Shown here: positions 49,567-58,948 of the stretch, piece by piece
Layout of the letters: every line of letters begins with the position of its first letter
How positions within the stretch are numbered: the stretch's first letter is position 1
NCBI GenBank assembly: GCA_900315485.1
Contig: OMZI01000008.1
Coordinates: forward strand, 1-64,000
DNA length: 64,000 nucleotides
Source: an uncultured Eubacteriales bacterium
GTDB taxonomy: Bacteria > Bacillota > Clostridia > Peptostreptococcales > Anaerovoracaceae
Direction of reading: 5' to 3'
Notes under the pieces: model-generated
What the model was told of the DNA's origin: nothing
The model's input: the letters and a program-made list of their open reading frames with translations, nothing else
Databases searched by the model: none
Program-made: the position numbers and the translations under genes

Positions 49567-50091
49567 ATGAACCTTATAGTAGCTGCTGACAGGAACTGGG
49601 GAATAGGGAAAAACAACGGACTGCTTGCATCACTTCCGACTGATATGAAGTACTTCAGGGAACATACGACCGGAAAAGTCGTAGTGATGGGAAGAAAGAC
49701 GCTTGAATCGATGCCGGGCGGAAAGAGGCTGCCAAAGCGTGTGAATTATGTGCTTACTGCCAATGAGGATTATGTGGCCGAAGGATGCCACATAGTTCAC
49801 TCTGAATATGAGCTGTTTGACTCATTATCCAGATACAGACCTGATGATGTGTTCCTCATAGGCGGCGGATCCCTGTACAGGAGATTCTACAGATACTGCA
49901 ACAGGCTCTACGTTACTAAGATCGATGCTGTTCTGGACGCAGATACCTTCATACCTGATTTTGACGAAGACCCTGACTATGAGATCATCTCCGAAAGCGA
50001 TCCGGTAACGGAAAACGGGCTGACCTACAGATTCGTTGTGTACCAGAAGACCAAGGAAGGGCTGGACCGCTCCAGAACGCTGAATTTCTGA
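49567..50091 (+). CDS. folA: Dihydrofolate reductase
   Basis: A 174-residue enzyme reducing dihydrofolate with NADPH. The family signature is complete: MNLIVAADRNWGIGKNNGLL, LPTDMKYFREHT (catalytic Asp), VVMGRKTLESMPG (NADPH loop), DDVFLIGGGSLYRRF and YVTKIDAVLDADTFIPDF. Loop positions are not obviously altered, so trimethoprim sensitivity is expected but not provable. RBS GAAAGGAGAG. No thyA is adjacent; rlmB follows. Confidence 0.95.
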   Translation: MNLIVAADRNWGIGKNNGLLASLPTDMKYFREHTTGKVVVMGRKTLESMPGGKRLPKRVNYVLTANEDYVAEGCHIVHSEYELFDSLSRYRPDDVFLIGGGSLYRRFYRYCNRLYVTKIDAVLDADTFIPDFDEDPDYEIISESDPVTENGLTYRFVVYQKTKEGLDRSRTLNF

Positions 50092-50133
50092 TGCCCGGGG
50101 ATAACTGATAATTAAACATAGAAGAATACAGAA

Positions 50134-51141
50134 ATGAGCAAGAAAGAAAACAAGAGATACAGAGACGCCGACCGCAAGACCGCACCGAAGAGGGGCGGCA
50201 AGAACAGACGCGACTACGGCGATACTTATACATATGAGCCGAAGAGAAAGTCTGCGGCAGGCGGACGCAAGACAGCGGCTGCCGGAAGAAAACCTGCCGG
50301 CGGCAGGAAGCCTGCACAGGCGCAGAAGAGAGACGACAGACGCAGGGTTCTCGGCTTTGATATGAACGAGCCGTTTGAGACTGCAGCCAATATCGGAGCT
50401 GACGGGCTTGAGGTCGTGGCAGGAAGGAATCCTGTGACCGAGGCTCTCAATGGCGACCGCGATGTCGAGAGAGTCTTCATAGCTGACGGAGCAGAAGGTT
50501 CGGTTTCGAAGATCGTGGCTATAGCGAAGGAGCAGGGCGTCATAGTTGACTTTGTTCCTAAGGAGAAGATTGACGCAATGGCACCGGGAGCAAAGCATCA
50601 GGGTGTCGTCGCCAAGGTCAGCGAGTACAGTTATGCTGACATGGACGAGGTTTTCGAAAGAGCGGAAGCTGCCGGAGAGGATCCGTTCATAGTCATTCTC
50701 GACGAGGTCACTGATCCGCACAATCTGGGAGCTGTCATCCGTACAGCTGAATGCGCCGGCGCTCATGGCGTAATAATCCCTAAGAGAAGAGCCGCATCGC
50801 TTACCCAGACGGTTGCACTTTCTGCTGCCGGAGCTGTTGAGACCATGCCGGTCGTCCAGGTGACCAATATCGCAAGGACGATCGAAGACCTCCAGGACAA
50901 GGGCGTATGGGTAGGCGCCGCCGATATGGACGGCGAGACATATTACGAGGCCAACCTTACCGGACCTATCGCCATCGTCATCGGAAACGAGGGCAAGGGA
51001 GTCGGAAGACTTGTCAAGGAGAAGTGCGACTTTGTGCTCTCCATCCCTATGTACGGCAGCATCAACTCACTCAACGCATCCAATGCGGCAGCTGTCCTCA
51101 TGTACGGGATCAGACGTGCGAGAACGGAGGCGGCAAAGTAA
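50134..51141 (+). CDS. rlmB: 23S rRNA 2'-O-methyltransferase RlmB (TrmH family)
   Basis: A 335-residue SPOUT methyltransferase expected to modify G2251 of 23S rRNA. Residues 1-80 are a very basic, Ala/Gly/Arg-rich extension (RKTAAAGRKPAGGRKPAQAQ) beyond the usual protein length of about 245, likely an RNA-binding tail. The L30e-like substrate domain starts near VVAGRNPVTEAL; the knot has the motifs VILDEVTDPHNLGAVIRTAE (motif 1), GPIAIVIGNEGKGVGRLVKE (motif 2) and IPMYGSINSLNASNAAAV (motif 3). RBS weak (AGAAG). A hairpin follows the gene. Confidence 0.93.
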   Translation: MSKKENKRYRDADRKTAPKRGGKNRRDYGDTYTYEPKRKSAAGGRKTAAAGRKPAGGRKPAQAQKRDDRRRVLGFDMNEPFETAANIGADGLEVVAGRNPVTEALNGDRDVERVFIADGAEGSVSKIVAIAKEQGVIVDFVPKEKIDAMAPGAKHQGVVAKVSEYSYADMDEVFERAEAAGEDPFIVILDEVTDPHNLGAVIRTAECAGAHGVIIPKRRAASLTQTVALSAAGAVETMPVVQVTNIARTIEDLQDKGVWVGAADMDGETYYEANLTGPIAIVIGNEGKGVGRLVKEKCDFVLSIPMYGSINSLNASNAAAVLMYGIRRARTEAAK

Positions 51142-51157
51142 CATAAACAGTCTTGTG

Positions 51158-51192
51158 TTTTTGCGGAAAACAATCAGGGTTTTCCGCAAAAA
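51158..51192 (+). terminator. Hairpin closing the rlmB transcript, next to the ribosomal operon promoter
   Basis: TTTTGCGGAAAAC pairs with GTTTTCCGCAAAA; there is no free T tract after the stem, so termination efficiency is uncertain. It lies five bases before the -35 box at 51197. Confidence 0.55.
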
Positions 51193-51196
51193 TTCC

Positions 51197-51225
51197 TTGA
51201 CTTTGACTTTCTAAGTGAGTATTAT
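51197..51225 (+). promoter_or_regulatory. Promoter of rpmG-secE-nusG
   Basis: TTGACT (51197-51202), 17-base spacer, TATTAT (51220-51225). The transcript leader would be about 130 bases. Confidence 0.75.
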
Positions 51226-51293
51226 TATCGAGCGACTTTATGATTACTGATTCGGAGGGACGGGGAACCGCTCTTCGGATTTTAGATTGAAAA

Positions 51294-51328
51294 GATGCGT
51301 TTTGCATCGATTCGTAAGACGCATTTTT
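51294..51328 (+). promoter_or_regulatory. Leader hairpin before rpmG (attenuator-like)
   Basis: GATGCGT (51294-51300) can pair with ACGCATT (51319-51325), followed by TTTTC; alternatively GATGC pairs with GCATC nearby. A switch between these two forms would control entry into the operon; this is inferred from structure only. Confidence 0.45.
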
Positions 51329-51363
51329 CAAAGCAATTACCATTAGATTAAGGAGAAACAGAA

Positions 51364-51525
51364 ATGGCAGCAGGAGTAAGACAGAAAGTCATCCTTGCAT
51401 GCACAGAGTGCAAGCAGAGAAACTACAATACAATGAAGAACAAGAGAAACAATCCTGACAGAATTGAACTCATGAAGTATTGCAAGTTCTGCAACAAGGA
51501 GACTCTCCACAAGGAGACTAAGTAA
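51364..51525 (+). CDS. rpmG: 50S ribosomal protein L33
   Basis: A 53-residue ribosomal protein. The zinc-ribbon form is present: CTEC near the start ([18 protein letters not shown]) and CKFC near the end ([17 protein letters not shown]), so all four cysteines are intact; organisms with this form depend on zinc for it. AAGGAG lies eight bases before the ATG. It opens the rpmG-secE-nusG operon, as in other Clostridia. Confidence 0.95.
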   Translation: MAAGVRQKVILACTECKQRNYNTMKNKRNNPDRIELMKYCKFCNKETLHKETK

Positions 51526-51549
51526 TTTTCGGATCAACGGAGAATTATC

Positions 51550-51846
51550 ATGGCTAACAACAAGACTAACGGAAGCGAAGAGCTCGCAAAGCAGGCAGCA
51601 CAGGCTTCCGCAAAGAAGCAGAGCCAGAATAATCAGAAGGGCGACAAGAAAAAGGGTGGCCTGTTCGCATACCTCAGAGGTGTCAGACAGGAGTTCCGTA
51701 AGGTCGTATGGCCTACAAGAGAGGAACTGACAACTGATACTATCGTAGTTATCGGCTGCGTTGTTTTCTTCGCGGTTGCATTCTGGCTGATCGACACAGG
51801 ATTCCTTGCAGCACTCAAGGGTATTCTGGGCATCACATTATCCTAG
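51550..51846 (+). CDS. secE: Preprotein translocase subunit SecE
   Basis: A 98-residue membrane protein. Residues 1-40 are a hydrophilic Asn/Lys-rich region, then the conserved YLRGVRQEFRKVVWPTREEL amphipathic helix and a single membrane helix (VVIGCVVFFAVAFWLIDTGF). SecE stabilises SecY in the translocon. RBS CGGAGAA. It is followed 17 bases later by nusG. Confidence 0.95.
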   Translation: MANNKTNGSEELAKQAAQASAKKQSQNNQKGDKKKGGLFAYLRGVRQEFRKVVWPTREELTTDTIVVIGCVVFFAVAFWLIDTGFLAALKGILGITLS

Positions 51847-51863
51847 TCCAAGGAGTATAACAT

Positions 51864-52514
51864 ATGGCAGATATGGTTAACATGGAAGACATGACAATCG
51901 CAGCAGAAACTGCCGCTGCTGAAGAGGCTGAAGAGAAGGCTGCCAGAGAAGTAAGAACTTCGGTATCGCCGCTCGAAGGAGAAGGCCTCAGAGGTGACGG
52001 AACTGCCAAGTGGTATGTTGTCCACACATATTCAGGCTATGAGAACAAGGTCAAGACCAGCATCGAGAGAATGGTCGAGTACCGCGGAATGCAGGACCTT
52101 ATTCTTGAGGTCGTTATCCCGACCGAAGAGAGGATCGAGATCAAGGACGGCGTCAAGAAGGTCAAGACCCGCAAGCTCTATCCGGGATATGTCGTGATCA
52201 AGATGATCGTTAATAATGAGACCTGGTACCTCGTACGTAACACAGAGGGCGTTACAGGTTTCGTAGGACACGGATCAGACCCGATTCCGCTGACCAAGGA
52301 AGAGATCGTAAGAATGGGCATCGAGAAGCTCAAGATCGATCTGGACATCGAAGTCGGCGATACAGTACGTATCATCGGCGGAGTTTTCGAAGGCCAGCTG
52401 GGTATTGTCGAAGCTATCAACCCTGAGAAGCAGATAGTCAAGACAAGAATATCCATGTTCGGAAGAGACACACCTGCAGAGATCGAGTTCTCACAGGTAA
52501 GCAAACTCAAATAA
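51864..52514 (+). CDS. nusG: Transcription termination/antitermination protein NusG
   Basis: A 216-residue factor. Residues 1-48 are an acidic N-terminal extension (TAAAEEAEEKAAREV) not found in short NusG. The NGN domain (AKWYVVHTYSGYENKVKTSI; PGYVVIKMIVNNETWYLVRN) binds RNA polymerase at the clamp, and a KOW domain at about 165-216 (GDTVRIIGGVFEGQLGIVEA) contacts Rho or ribosomal protein S10. RBS AAGGAG. Followed by rplK. Confidence 0.96.
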   Translation: MADMVNMEDMTIAAETAAAEEAEEKAAREVRTSVSPLEGEGLRGDGTAKWYVVHTYSGYENKVKTSIERMVEYRGMQDLILEVVIPTEERIEIKDGVKKVKTRKLYPGYVVIKMIVNNETWYLVRNTEGVTGFVGHGSDPIPLTKEEIVRMGIEKLKIDLDIEVGDTVRIIGGVFEGQLGIVEAINPEKQIVKTRISMFGRDTPAEIEFSQVSKLK

Positions 52515-52587
52515 GATCTTAAACAGATCCGCGCGACCTGTTGAGATATAAAAATGAGAAAGCGATTTCTCAGGAAAGGAGATATCA

Positions 52588-53013
52588 ATGGCAAAGAAGA
52601 TCGACGGCTATATCAAGCTTCAGATCCCTGCCGGCGGAGCTACACCTGCACCACCAGTCGGACCTGCACTCGGACAGAAGAGCGTTAACATCATGGACTT
52701 CTGCAAGCAGTTCAATGCGAAGACTCAGGATCAGCAGGGAATGATCATTCCTGTAGTTATCACAGTATACACAGACAGATCATTCACATTCGTATGCAAG
52801 ACACCACCGGCTGCAGTTCTTATCAAGAAGGCAGCAGGCATCGAGCATGCATCCGGAACACCTAACAAGACTAAGGTTGCTTCCATTACTTACGCACAGG
52901 CAGAAGAGATCGCTAAGACCAAAATGCCGGATCTCAATGCAGCATCCCTCGAGGCAGCAGTAGACATGATCAAGGGAACAGCTCGCAGCATGGGAGTTAC
53001 GGTAACTGAGTAA
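52588..53013 (+). CDS. rplK: 50S ribosomal protein L11
   Basis: A 141-residue protein of the ribosomal stalk base; binds 23S rRNA and the RelA/EF-G region. Conserved [40 protein letters not shown], then the C-terminal rRNA-binding [20 protein letters not shown] and [13 protein letters not shown]. Preceded by GAAAGGAG. A hairpin TGAGAAA-GCG-TTTCTCA-type at 52555-52572 lies just upstream. Confidence 0.97.
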   Translation: MAKKIDGYIKLQIPAGGATPAPPVGPALGQKSVNIMDFCKQFNAKTQDQQGMIIPVVITVYTDRSFTFVCKTPPAAVLIKKAAGIEHASGTPNKTKVASITYAQAEEIAKTKMPDLNAASLEAAVDMIKGTARSMGVTVTE

Positions 53014-53015
53014 TG

Positions 53016-53046
53016 CAGTGGGAGGCGTAATGCCGTTAGTACCACC
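53016..53046 (+). promoter_or_regulatory. Candidate L1-binding control site between rplK and rplA
   Basis: GTGGGAGGCGTAATGCCGTT followed by AGTACCACC can form a bulged hairpin (GTGG/CCAC outer pairing, GGC/GCC inner) ending at the rplA ribosome binding site. Structures like this carry L1 autoregulation in bacteria; recognition is by position and shape. Confidence 0.55.
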
Positions 53047-53057
53047 AAGGAGGAAAA

Positions 53058-53753
53058 ATGAAAAGATCAAAGAGATACGCAGAGCTCGCAAAGACATATG
53101 ACAAGCATGAGCTCGTAGACGTACAGACTGCAGTTAAGCAGATCAAGAGCTTTGAAAATGCAAAGTTCGACGAGACAGTTGAAATGCATTTCCGTCTCGG
53201 AGTTGACGGAAGACACGCAGATCAGCAGGTAAGAGGCGCTATGGTACTTCCTCACGGAACAGGTAAGTCCAAGAAGGTTCTCGTTTTCGCTAAGGGACCT
53301 AAGGCAGAGGAAGCACAGGCAGCAGGAGCTGACTTCGTTGGCGCTGAGGACATGGCTGACAAGATCAAGAATGAGAACTGGTTCGAATTCGACGCAGTAG
53401 TTGCTACACCGGATATGATGGGTGTTGTAGGACGTCTCGGTAAGATTCTCGGACCTAAGGGACTCATGCCTAACCCGAAGTCGGGAACAGTTACAATGGA
53501 CCTCACTAAGGCTCTTGAGGACATCAAGGCTGGTAAGGTTGAGTACAGACTTGACAAGGCTAACATTATTCACTGCATCATCGGCAAGAAGTCGTTCACA
53601 GAAGAGCAGCTCGTTGAGAACGCTAACGCTCTCATCCAGGCTATCGCTAAGGCTAAGCCGGCAGCAGCTAAGGGACAGTACTTCAAGAGCATCAGCATTG
53701 CAGCAACAATGAGCCCTGGTGTCAAGATCAACCCGGCAACAGTAACTCAGTAA
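53058..53753 (+). CDS. rplA: 50S ribosomal protein L1
   Basis: A 231-residue protein forming the L1 stalk; also expected to autoregulate its operon. Family pieces: [40 protein letters not shown], the conserved [20 protein letters not shown], and the end [30 protein letters not shown], spacing five. It is followed by an L10-type leader. Confidence 0.97.
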   Translation: MKRSKRYAELAKTYDKHELVDVQTAVKQIKSFENAKFDETVEMHFRLGVDGRHADQQVRGAMVLPHGTGKSKKVLVFAKGPKAEEAQAAGADFVGAEDMADKIKNENWFEFDAVVATPDMMGVVGRLGKILGPKGLMPNPKSGTVTMDLTKALEDIKAGKVEYRLDKANIIHCIIGKKSFTEEQLVENANALIQAIAKAKPAAAKGQYFKSISIAATMSPGVKINPATVTQ

Positions 53754-53761
53754 GAAGTTAC

Positions 53762-53880
53762 ACAACTGAAACAGAATATCCACCTGAGACAGCGGGTGCT
53801 GTAAAAGGCTTAATTTCCCGCCGAGGTACAATTCATAAATTGGACCCCGCAGTCTGTCTCACAGAAAGCGGGGTATTTTG
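53762..53880 (+). promoter_or_regulatory. Ribosomal protein L10 leader with terminator-like hairpin
   Basis: The segment CCTGAGACAGCGGGTGCTG, then TTAATTTCCCGCCGAGGTA (53783-53827), has the conserved parts of the L10(L12)4-binding leader (GAGACAG, a GGGTGC/CCCGCC stem, CGAGGT). It is followed by ACCCCGC / GCGGGGT (53844-53850 and 53868-53874) with ATTTTGT, a terminator-like stem. The L10-L7/L12 complex is expected to bind and reduce rplJL expression. Confidence 0.88.
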
Positions 53881-53932
53881 TACCTGCAAAAGACTACACT
53901 AGGCGAAGGGATATCGCCGGAAAGGAGAAACA

Positions 53933-54424
53933 ATGTCTGAAGCAGCAAAGCAAGCTAAGCAGGTCGTTATCGACGAGATCAAGGAAAAGTTTGAAAACGC
54001 TTCTTCCGTAGTAGCAGTTGACTACCTCGGTATCACTGTAGAAGAAGCAGATGCACTGAGAGCTAACCTCCGTAAGGAAGGCGTAGGCTTCACAGTATAC
54101 AAGAACACCCTTATCAAGAGAGCTATCAGCGGTACTGACTATGAGCAGTTCGGTGATGTACTCAAGGGTTCCACAGCTCTTGCATTCAGCGGTGATGATA
54201 TCACAGCAGGCGCAAGAGTACTTGCAAAGGCCATCAAGGATTACAAGAAGATGGCATTCAAGGGCGGCGTAGTTGAAGGTCAGGTTTATGACAAAGCCAT
54301 GGTAGAAGAGTTCGCTACGATCCCTTCAAGAGACGAGCTCATCGCAAGGTTCATGGGCAGCATCCAGAGCCCGATGACAAAGCTCGCACTTACCCTCAAA
54401 GCAATCGCAGAGAAGGAAGCTTAA
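53933..54424 (+). CDS. rplJ: 50S ribosomal protein L10
   Basis: A 163-residue stalk protein that anchors L7/L12 dimers to 23S rRNA. N-terminal KQAKQVVIDEIKEKFENASS, VAVDYLGITVEEADALRANL, YKNTLIKRAISGTDYEQF and the helical C-terminal L12-binding tail ALTLKAIAEKEA. RBS AAAGGAG. It is under the L10 leader upstream and followed by rplL after 73 bases with a short palindrome (GCGGCAT-G-ATGCCGC, 54448-54462). Confidence 0.97.
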   Translation: MSEAAKQAKQVVIDEIKEKFENASSVVAVDYLGITVEEADALRANLRKEGVGFTVYKNTLIKRAISGTDYEQFGDVLKGSTALAFSGDDITAGARVLAKAIKDYKKMAFKGGVVEGQVYDKAMVEEFATIPSRDELIARFMGSIQSPMTKLALTLKAIAEKEA

Positions 54425-54497
54425 TAAGCAAAACATTTACTTTAAGAGCGGCATGATGCCGCAAGGTTCACAGATAATTTGAAAAAGGAGAAAAATA

Positions 54498-54866
54498 ATG
54501 AATAAGGATCAGATCATTGAGGCTCTGAAGAGCATGACAATCCTCGAGATCAACGAGCTCGTTAAGGCTCTTGAGGAAGAGTTCGGCGTAAGCGCAGTAG
54601 CAGTAGCAGCTCCAGCAGCAGGCGGCGCAGCAGCAGCTGACGCAGCTGAGGAGAAGAGCGAATTCAACGTAATCCTGAAGGAGATCGGTCAGGAAAAGAT
54701 CAAGGTTATCAAGGCTGTAAGAGAAGCTACAGGACTTGGCCTGAAGGAAGCAAAGGCTCTCGTAGACGGAGCACCTGCTGCAGTTAAGGAAAACGTTGAG
54801 GCATCCGAGGCTAACGCACTGAAGGAAGCTCTCGAGGCTGTAGGCGCTGTAGTAGAACTCCAGTAG
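54498..54866 (+). CDS. rplL: 50S ribosomal protein L7/L12
   Basis: A 122-residue acidic stalk protein, present in several copies per ribosome. N-terminal dimerisation part ([20 protein letters not shown]), an Ala/Gly/Val hinge ([20 protein letters not shown]) and the globular factor-binding domain ([38 protein letters not shown]). RBS AAAAGGAG. Followed by a structured 209-base gap before rpoB. Confidence 0.98.
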   Translation: MNKDQIIEALKSMTILEINELVKALEEEFGVSAVAVAAPAAGGAAAADAAEEKSEFNVILKEIGQEKIKVIKAVREATGLGLKEAKALVDGAPAAVKENVEASEANALKEALEAVGAVVELQ

Positions 54867-54903
54867 TTCATACTTCAGAAACGAAGATTTAAACTTACAA
54901 ATT

Positions 54904-55034
54904 GGACCATGCGATATTGGTCCGACCCACGCAATATAATGAGCCCCGGCTAACGAGGCTCATTTCGTGCGTTTACGGGGCGCCAAAAACCCCTTAAAAA
55001 TGGCAAAAAGATGTTCTTTTTGAAAAACATCTTT
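54904..55034 (+). promoter_or_regulatory. Structured rplL-rpoB intergenic leader
   Basis: Four hairpins in a row: GGACC/GGTCC (54904-54923), ATGAGCC/GGCTCAT (54939-54963), GGGG/CCCC (54977-54993) and AAAGATGTT/AACATCTTT (55007-55034). The last has no long T tract after it. Partial termination or RNA processing between rplL and rpoB, as known in other bacteria, is plausible. Confidence 0.55.
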
Positions 55035-55075
55035 AAGGAAAGAAGAAACTAGAGAACTTTTTAAAGGAGTGAAAC

Positions 55076-58000
55076 ATGCCACATCCAATACAGGTTGGTA
55101 GAAAAGAACGTATGACTTTCTCCAAGATCAATGAAGTTTGCGAAATGCCTAACCTCATCGATGTACAGACAAAGTCGTACAAGTGGTTTATGGAAGAGGG
55201 CCTCAGCGAGGTTCTCGAGGATGTATCGCCTATCCGTGATACAACCAATACTCTCAGCCTTGAGTTTGCTGATTATCACTTCTCGGATACTCCTAAGTAT
55301 GACCAGGAAGAGTGCAAGGAAAGAGATGCTACTTATGCTACATCCCTTACAGTCAAGGTCAGACTGATCAACCGTGAGACCGGTGAGATCAAGGAGCAGG
55401 ATGTTTTCATGGGAGATTTCCCTCTCATGACAGAGAAGGGTACATTCGTATACAACGGAGCTGAGAGAGCCATTGTTACACAGATGGTACGTTCTCCGGG
55501 ACCTTACTTTGATGTTGCGACTGACAAGTCCAACCAGAAGCTGTTCAGCTCACAGGTGATCCCTAACAGAGGAGCATGGCTCGAGTATGAGACAGACTCC
55601 CAGGGCATCCTGTATGTAAGGGTCGACAGAACAAGAAAACAGCCGCTGACATCCTTCCTCAGAGCACTCGGAATCATCGATCCTGAGGCACTTGCACTGA
55701 GCAGCAACGAGGACATCCTCGCTATCTTCGGCGATGACGAGAGACTCCTCAAGACTCTTGAGAAGGATACAACAAGAAACAGCGCTGAGGGACTCAGAGA
55801 GCTGTACAGAAGACTGAGACCGGGAGAGCCGCCTACAGTAGAGAACGCAAGATCCATGCTGATGGCACTTCTCTTCGATGAGAGAAGATATGACCTGGCC
55901 AAGGTCGGAAGATTCAAGTATAACCGTAAGCTCGGTCTTCACGACAGACTGGTCGACACAGTAGCAGCTGAAGATGTCATCGATCCTAACACAGGCGAAG
56001 TGCTTGTTGAAAAGGGCGGCGAGATCTCAAGAAGCATGGCTATGGAGATCGAGGACGCAGGTGTTGAGGCTGTATTCGTATACAGCAAGACAGAAGGCAA
56101 GGAAGACGTTGTTACCAAGGTTATCGGAAACAACTTCGTAGATCCTGCCAAGTACGTCGACATCGACCTGACACCTTACAAGCTGTCCGAGAAGGTCTTC
56201 TATCCTGTCCTGATGGATATCATCAAAGAGGCAGACGGTGACGAGGACAAGCTGAAGGCAGGTATCGCAAACAGAAAGAAAGAGCTCAGCCCTAAGCACA
56301 TCATCCTTGAGGATATCATTGCTTCGGTCAGCTACTTCCTGAACCTGAACTGCGGAATCGGTGACATCGACGACATCGACCACCTGAGCAACAGAAGACT
56401 CAAATCCGTCGGCGAACTTCTGCAGAACCAGTGCAGAATCGGTTTTGCCAGAATGGAGAAGACTATCAGAGAGAGAATGACTACTGAGAACTCAACACCT
56501 CAGCAGCTCATCAACATCAGGCCTGTAACTGCAGCTATCAAGGAGTTCTTCGGATCATCCCAGCTGTCACAGTTCATGGACCAGAACAACCCTCTTGCCG
56601 AGCTCACTCACAAGAGGAGACTGTCAGCGCTCGGACCTGGCGGACTTTCAAGAGAAAGAGCCGGCATGGAGGTCAGAGACGTACATTACTCACACTACGG
56701 AAGAATGTGCCCTATAGAGACACCTGAAGGTCCTAACATCGGACTTATCGGTTCTCTGACAACATACGGCATCATCAATGAATATGGATTTATCGAGACC
56801 CCTTACCGCAAGGTAGACAAGGAGAGAGGCATCGTAACTAACGATGTTCACTACCTCGCTGCTGCAGATGAAGATCTCATGATCGTAGCACAGGCCAATG
56901 AGCCGCTCGACGAAGAGGGACACTTCATCAACAACAAGGTAGCAGTAAGAGGAATCAAGGGTGAGATCACCATGGTATCGAAGAATGAAGTAGATTACAT
57001 GGACGTTTCACCTAAGCAGGTAGTATCTGTTGCTACTGCAATGATCCCGTTCCTCGAGAACGACGACGCTAACCGTGCTCTGATGGGATCCAACATGCAG
57101 AGACAGGCAGTACCTCTGCTCGTAACCGAGGCTCCGTATGTAGGAACAGGTATCGAGTACAAGGCAGCATGCGACTCCGGCGCAGTAGTGCTGTGCAAGA
57201 GCGCAGGTACAGTTTCGTACGTAGATGCCAACAAGGTTCTCATCACAAGAGATGACAACGGCATGGTAGATGAGTACAGAATGCTCAAGTTCAAGCGTTC
57301 CAACCAGGGTACATGCATCAACCAGAGACCTATCGTAAGCTATGGCGAGCACATCGAGGCAGGAGAGGTCGTCGGAGATGGTCCTTCCACTAACCTCGGT
57401 GAGATCTCACTCGGCAAGAACCTCCTCATTGGATTCATGACATGGGAAGGCTACAACTACGAGGACGCTATCATCCTCAACGAGAGACTCCTCATGGACG
57501 ACGTTCTCACATCCCTGCACATCGAGAAGCACGAGTGCGAGGCAAGAGACACCAAGCTCGGACCTGAAGAGATCACAAGAGACATTCCTAACCTTCCTGG
57601 CGAAATGCTCAAGGAGCTCGATGAGGACGGTATCGTAAGAATCGGAGCAGAAGTCAAGTCCAACGATATCCTCGTAGGAAAGCTGACTCCGAAGAGCGAG
57701 ACAGACCTCACACCGGAAGCAAGGATGCTCCGTGCTATCTTCGGTGAGAAGTCCAAGGAAGTAAGAGACACATCCCTCAAGCTGCCTCACGGCGAAGAGG
57801 GTATCGTAATCGATGTCAGAGTATTCGACAAGACCAACAGCACAGAGCTGCCTCCTGGAGTAAACAAGATCGTAAGAGTCTATGTTGCTACCAAGAGAAA
57901 GATCAACGTCGGAGACAAGATGGCCGGACGTCACGGTAACAAGGGTGTTATCTCAAGGATCCTGCCGCAGGAGGACATGCCGTTCAAGGAAGACGGTGAG

Positions 58001-58930
58001 CCGCTGCAGGTAATGCTGAACCCTCTGGGCGTACCTTCACGTATGAACGTTGGACAGGTACTCGAGGTACATCTCGGACTTGCTGCAAAGTCCAAGGGAT
58101 GGTACATCGCAACACCGGTATTCGACGGTGCAAGCGAGAAGGACGTTATCCAGATGCTCAAGGAGGAAGGCTATCCTGAAACAGGTAAGCTGAGACTCAG
58201 AGACGGACGTACAGGTGAGTATTTTGACAGCCCTGTAACAGTAGGCTACATGTACATGCTCAAGCTCCACCATCTGGTAGACGACAAGATCCACGCAAGA
58301 TCGATCGGACCTTATTCCCTCGTAACTCAGCAGCCTCTCGGAGGTAAGGCTCAGTTCGGAGGACAGAGATTCGGAGAGATGGAGGTATGGGCACTCGAGG
58401 CTTACGGTGCTGCATACACACTCCAGGAGATCCTCACAGTCAAGTCCGACGATATCATCGGAAGAACGAAGACATACGAATCGATCATCAACGGCGTCAA
58501 TATTCCTGAGCCTGGTATTCCTGAGTCCTTCAAGGTACTCATCAAGGAACTCCAGTCACTCGCTCTGGATATCAAGACCAAGGCCGGCGATGACAGTGAG
58601 ATCAGGATCAGAGAGACTTCAGAATATGACGGAGCTCTGACACTTGACAGAATGCTCAGCGAGACCGACAGGAAAGCTGAGAAGGAAAGAAGAGAACATG
58701 AGCAGGACAGAGTCGCTGAAGAGGAAGCGGCACGCATCAATGCTGAAGAGCAGGATGATGACGCAATGAGCGATGAGGAGATCAGCGGTCTCTCAGCATT
58801 CCTCGACAGCATGGCGGCAGCTGCTGCACCGGCAGAGCCTGACATGGATCTCACAGAAGCAGTTGAAATGGAAAGCCTTGATGAGCTTAAGGACGCTGAA
58901 GCCAACGAGACTTTCGCAGAGGAAGAGTAA
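55076..58930 (+). CDS. rpoB: DNA-directed RNA polymerase subunit beta
   Basis: A 1284-residue core polymerase subunit. It starts [20 protein letters not shown] and has the rifampicin pocket [20 protein letters not shown] then [13 protein letters not shown], with Asp502, His512 and Ser517 (E. coli 516, 526, 531) all in the drug-sensitive form. Later conserved parts are [40 protein letters not shown] (active-site region) and [20 protein letters not shown]. The C-terminal about 90 residues are an acidic Ala/Glu extension ([20 protein letters not shown]), longer than usual. RBS AAAGGAG, spacing six. Followed by rpoC after 18 bases. Confidence 0.98.
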   Translation: MPHPIQVGRKERMTFSKINEVCEMPNLIDVQTKSYKWFMEEGLSEVLEDVSPIRDTTNTLSLEFADYHFSDTPKYDQEECKERDATYATSLTVKVRLINRETGEIKEQDVFMGDFPLMTEKGTFVYNGAERAIVTQMVRSPGPYFDVATDKSNQKLFSSQVIPNRGAWLEYETDSQGILYVRVDRTRKQPLTSFLRALGIIDPEALALSSNEDILAIFGDDERLLKTLEKDTTRNSAEGLRELYRRLRPGEPPTVENARSMLMALLFDERRYDLAKVGRFKYNRKLGLHDRLVDTVAAEDVIDPNTGEVLVEKGGEISRSMAMEIEDAGVEAVFVYSKTEGKEDVVTKVIGNNFVDPAKYVDIDLTPYKLSEKVFYPVLMDIIKEADGDEDKLKAGIANRKKELSPKHIILEDIIASVSYFLNLNCGIGDIDDIDHLSNRRLKSVGELLQNQCRIGFARMEKTIRERMTTENSTPQQLINIRPVTAAIKEFFGSSQLSQFMDQNNPLAELTHKRRLSALGPGGLSRERAGMEVRDVHYSHYGRMCPIETPEGPNIGLIGSLTTYGIINEYGFIETPYRKVDKERGIVTNDVHYLAAADEDLMIVAQANEPLDEEGHFINNKVAVRGIKGEITMVSKNEVDYMDVSPKQVVSVATAMIPFLENDDANRALMGSNMQRQAVPLLVTEAPYVGTGIEYKAACDSGAVVLCKSAGTVSYVDANKVLITRDDNGMVDEYRMLKFKRSNQGTCINQRPIVSYGEHIEAGEVVGDGPSTNLGEISLGKNLLIGFMTWEGYNYEDAIILNERLLMDDVLTSLHIEKHECEARDTKLGPEEITRDIPNLPGEMLKELDEDGIVRIGAEVKSNDILVGKLTPKSETDLTPEARMLRAIFGEKSKEVRDTSLKLPHGEEGIVIDVRVFDKTNSTELPPGVNKIVRVYVATKRKINVGDKMAGRHGNKGVISRILPQEDMPFKEDGEPLQVMLNPLGVPSRMNVGQVLEVHLGLAAKSKGWYIATPVFDGASEKDVIQMLKEEGYPETGKLRLRDGRTGEYFDSPVTVGYMYMLKLHHLVDDKIHARSIGPYSLVTQQPLGGKAQFGGQRFGEMEVWALEAYGAAYTLQEILTVKSDDIIGRTKTYESIINGVNIPEPGIPESFKVLIKELQSLALDIKTKAGDDSEIRIRETSEYDGALTLDRMLSETDRKAEKERREHEQDRVAEEEAARINAEEQDDDAMSDEEISGLSAFLDSMAAAAAPAEPDMDLTEAVEMESLDELKDAEANETFAEEE

Positions 58931-58948
58931 GAAAGGGGAGGAAATATT

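Noticed and set aside
49825-50766. 313-codon antisense frame over folA and rlmB
   Set aside because: Crosses two conserved genes on the opposite strand and has no start signals.
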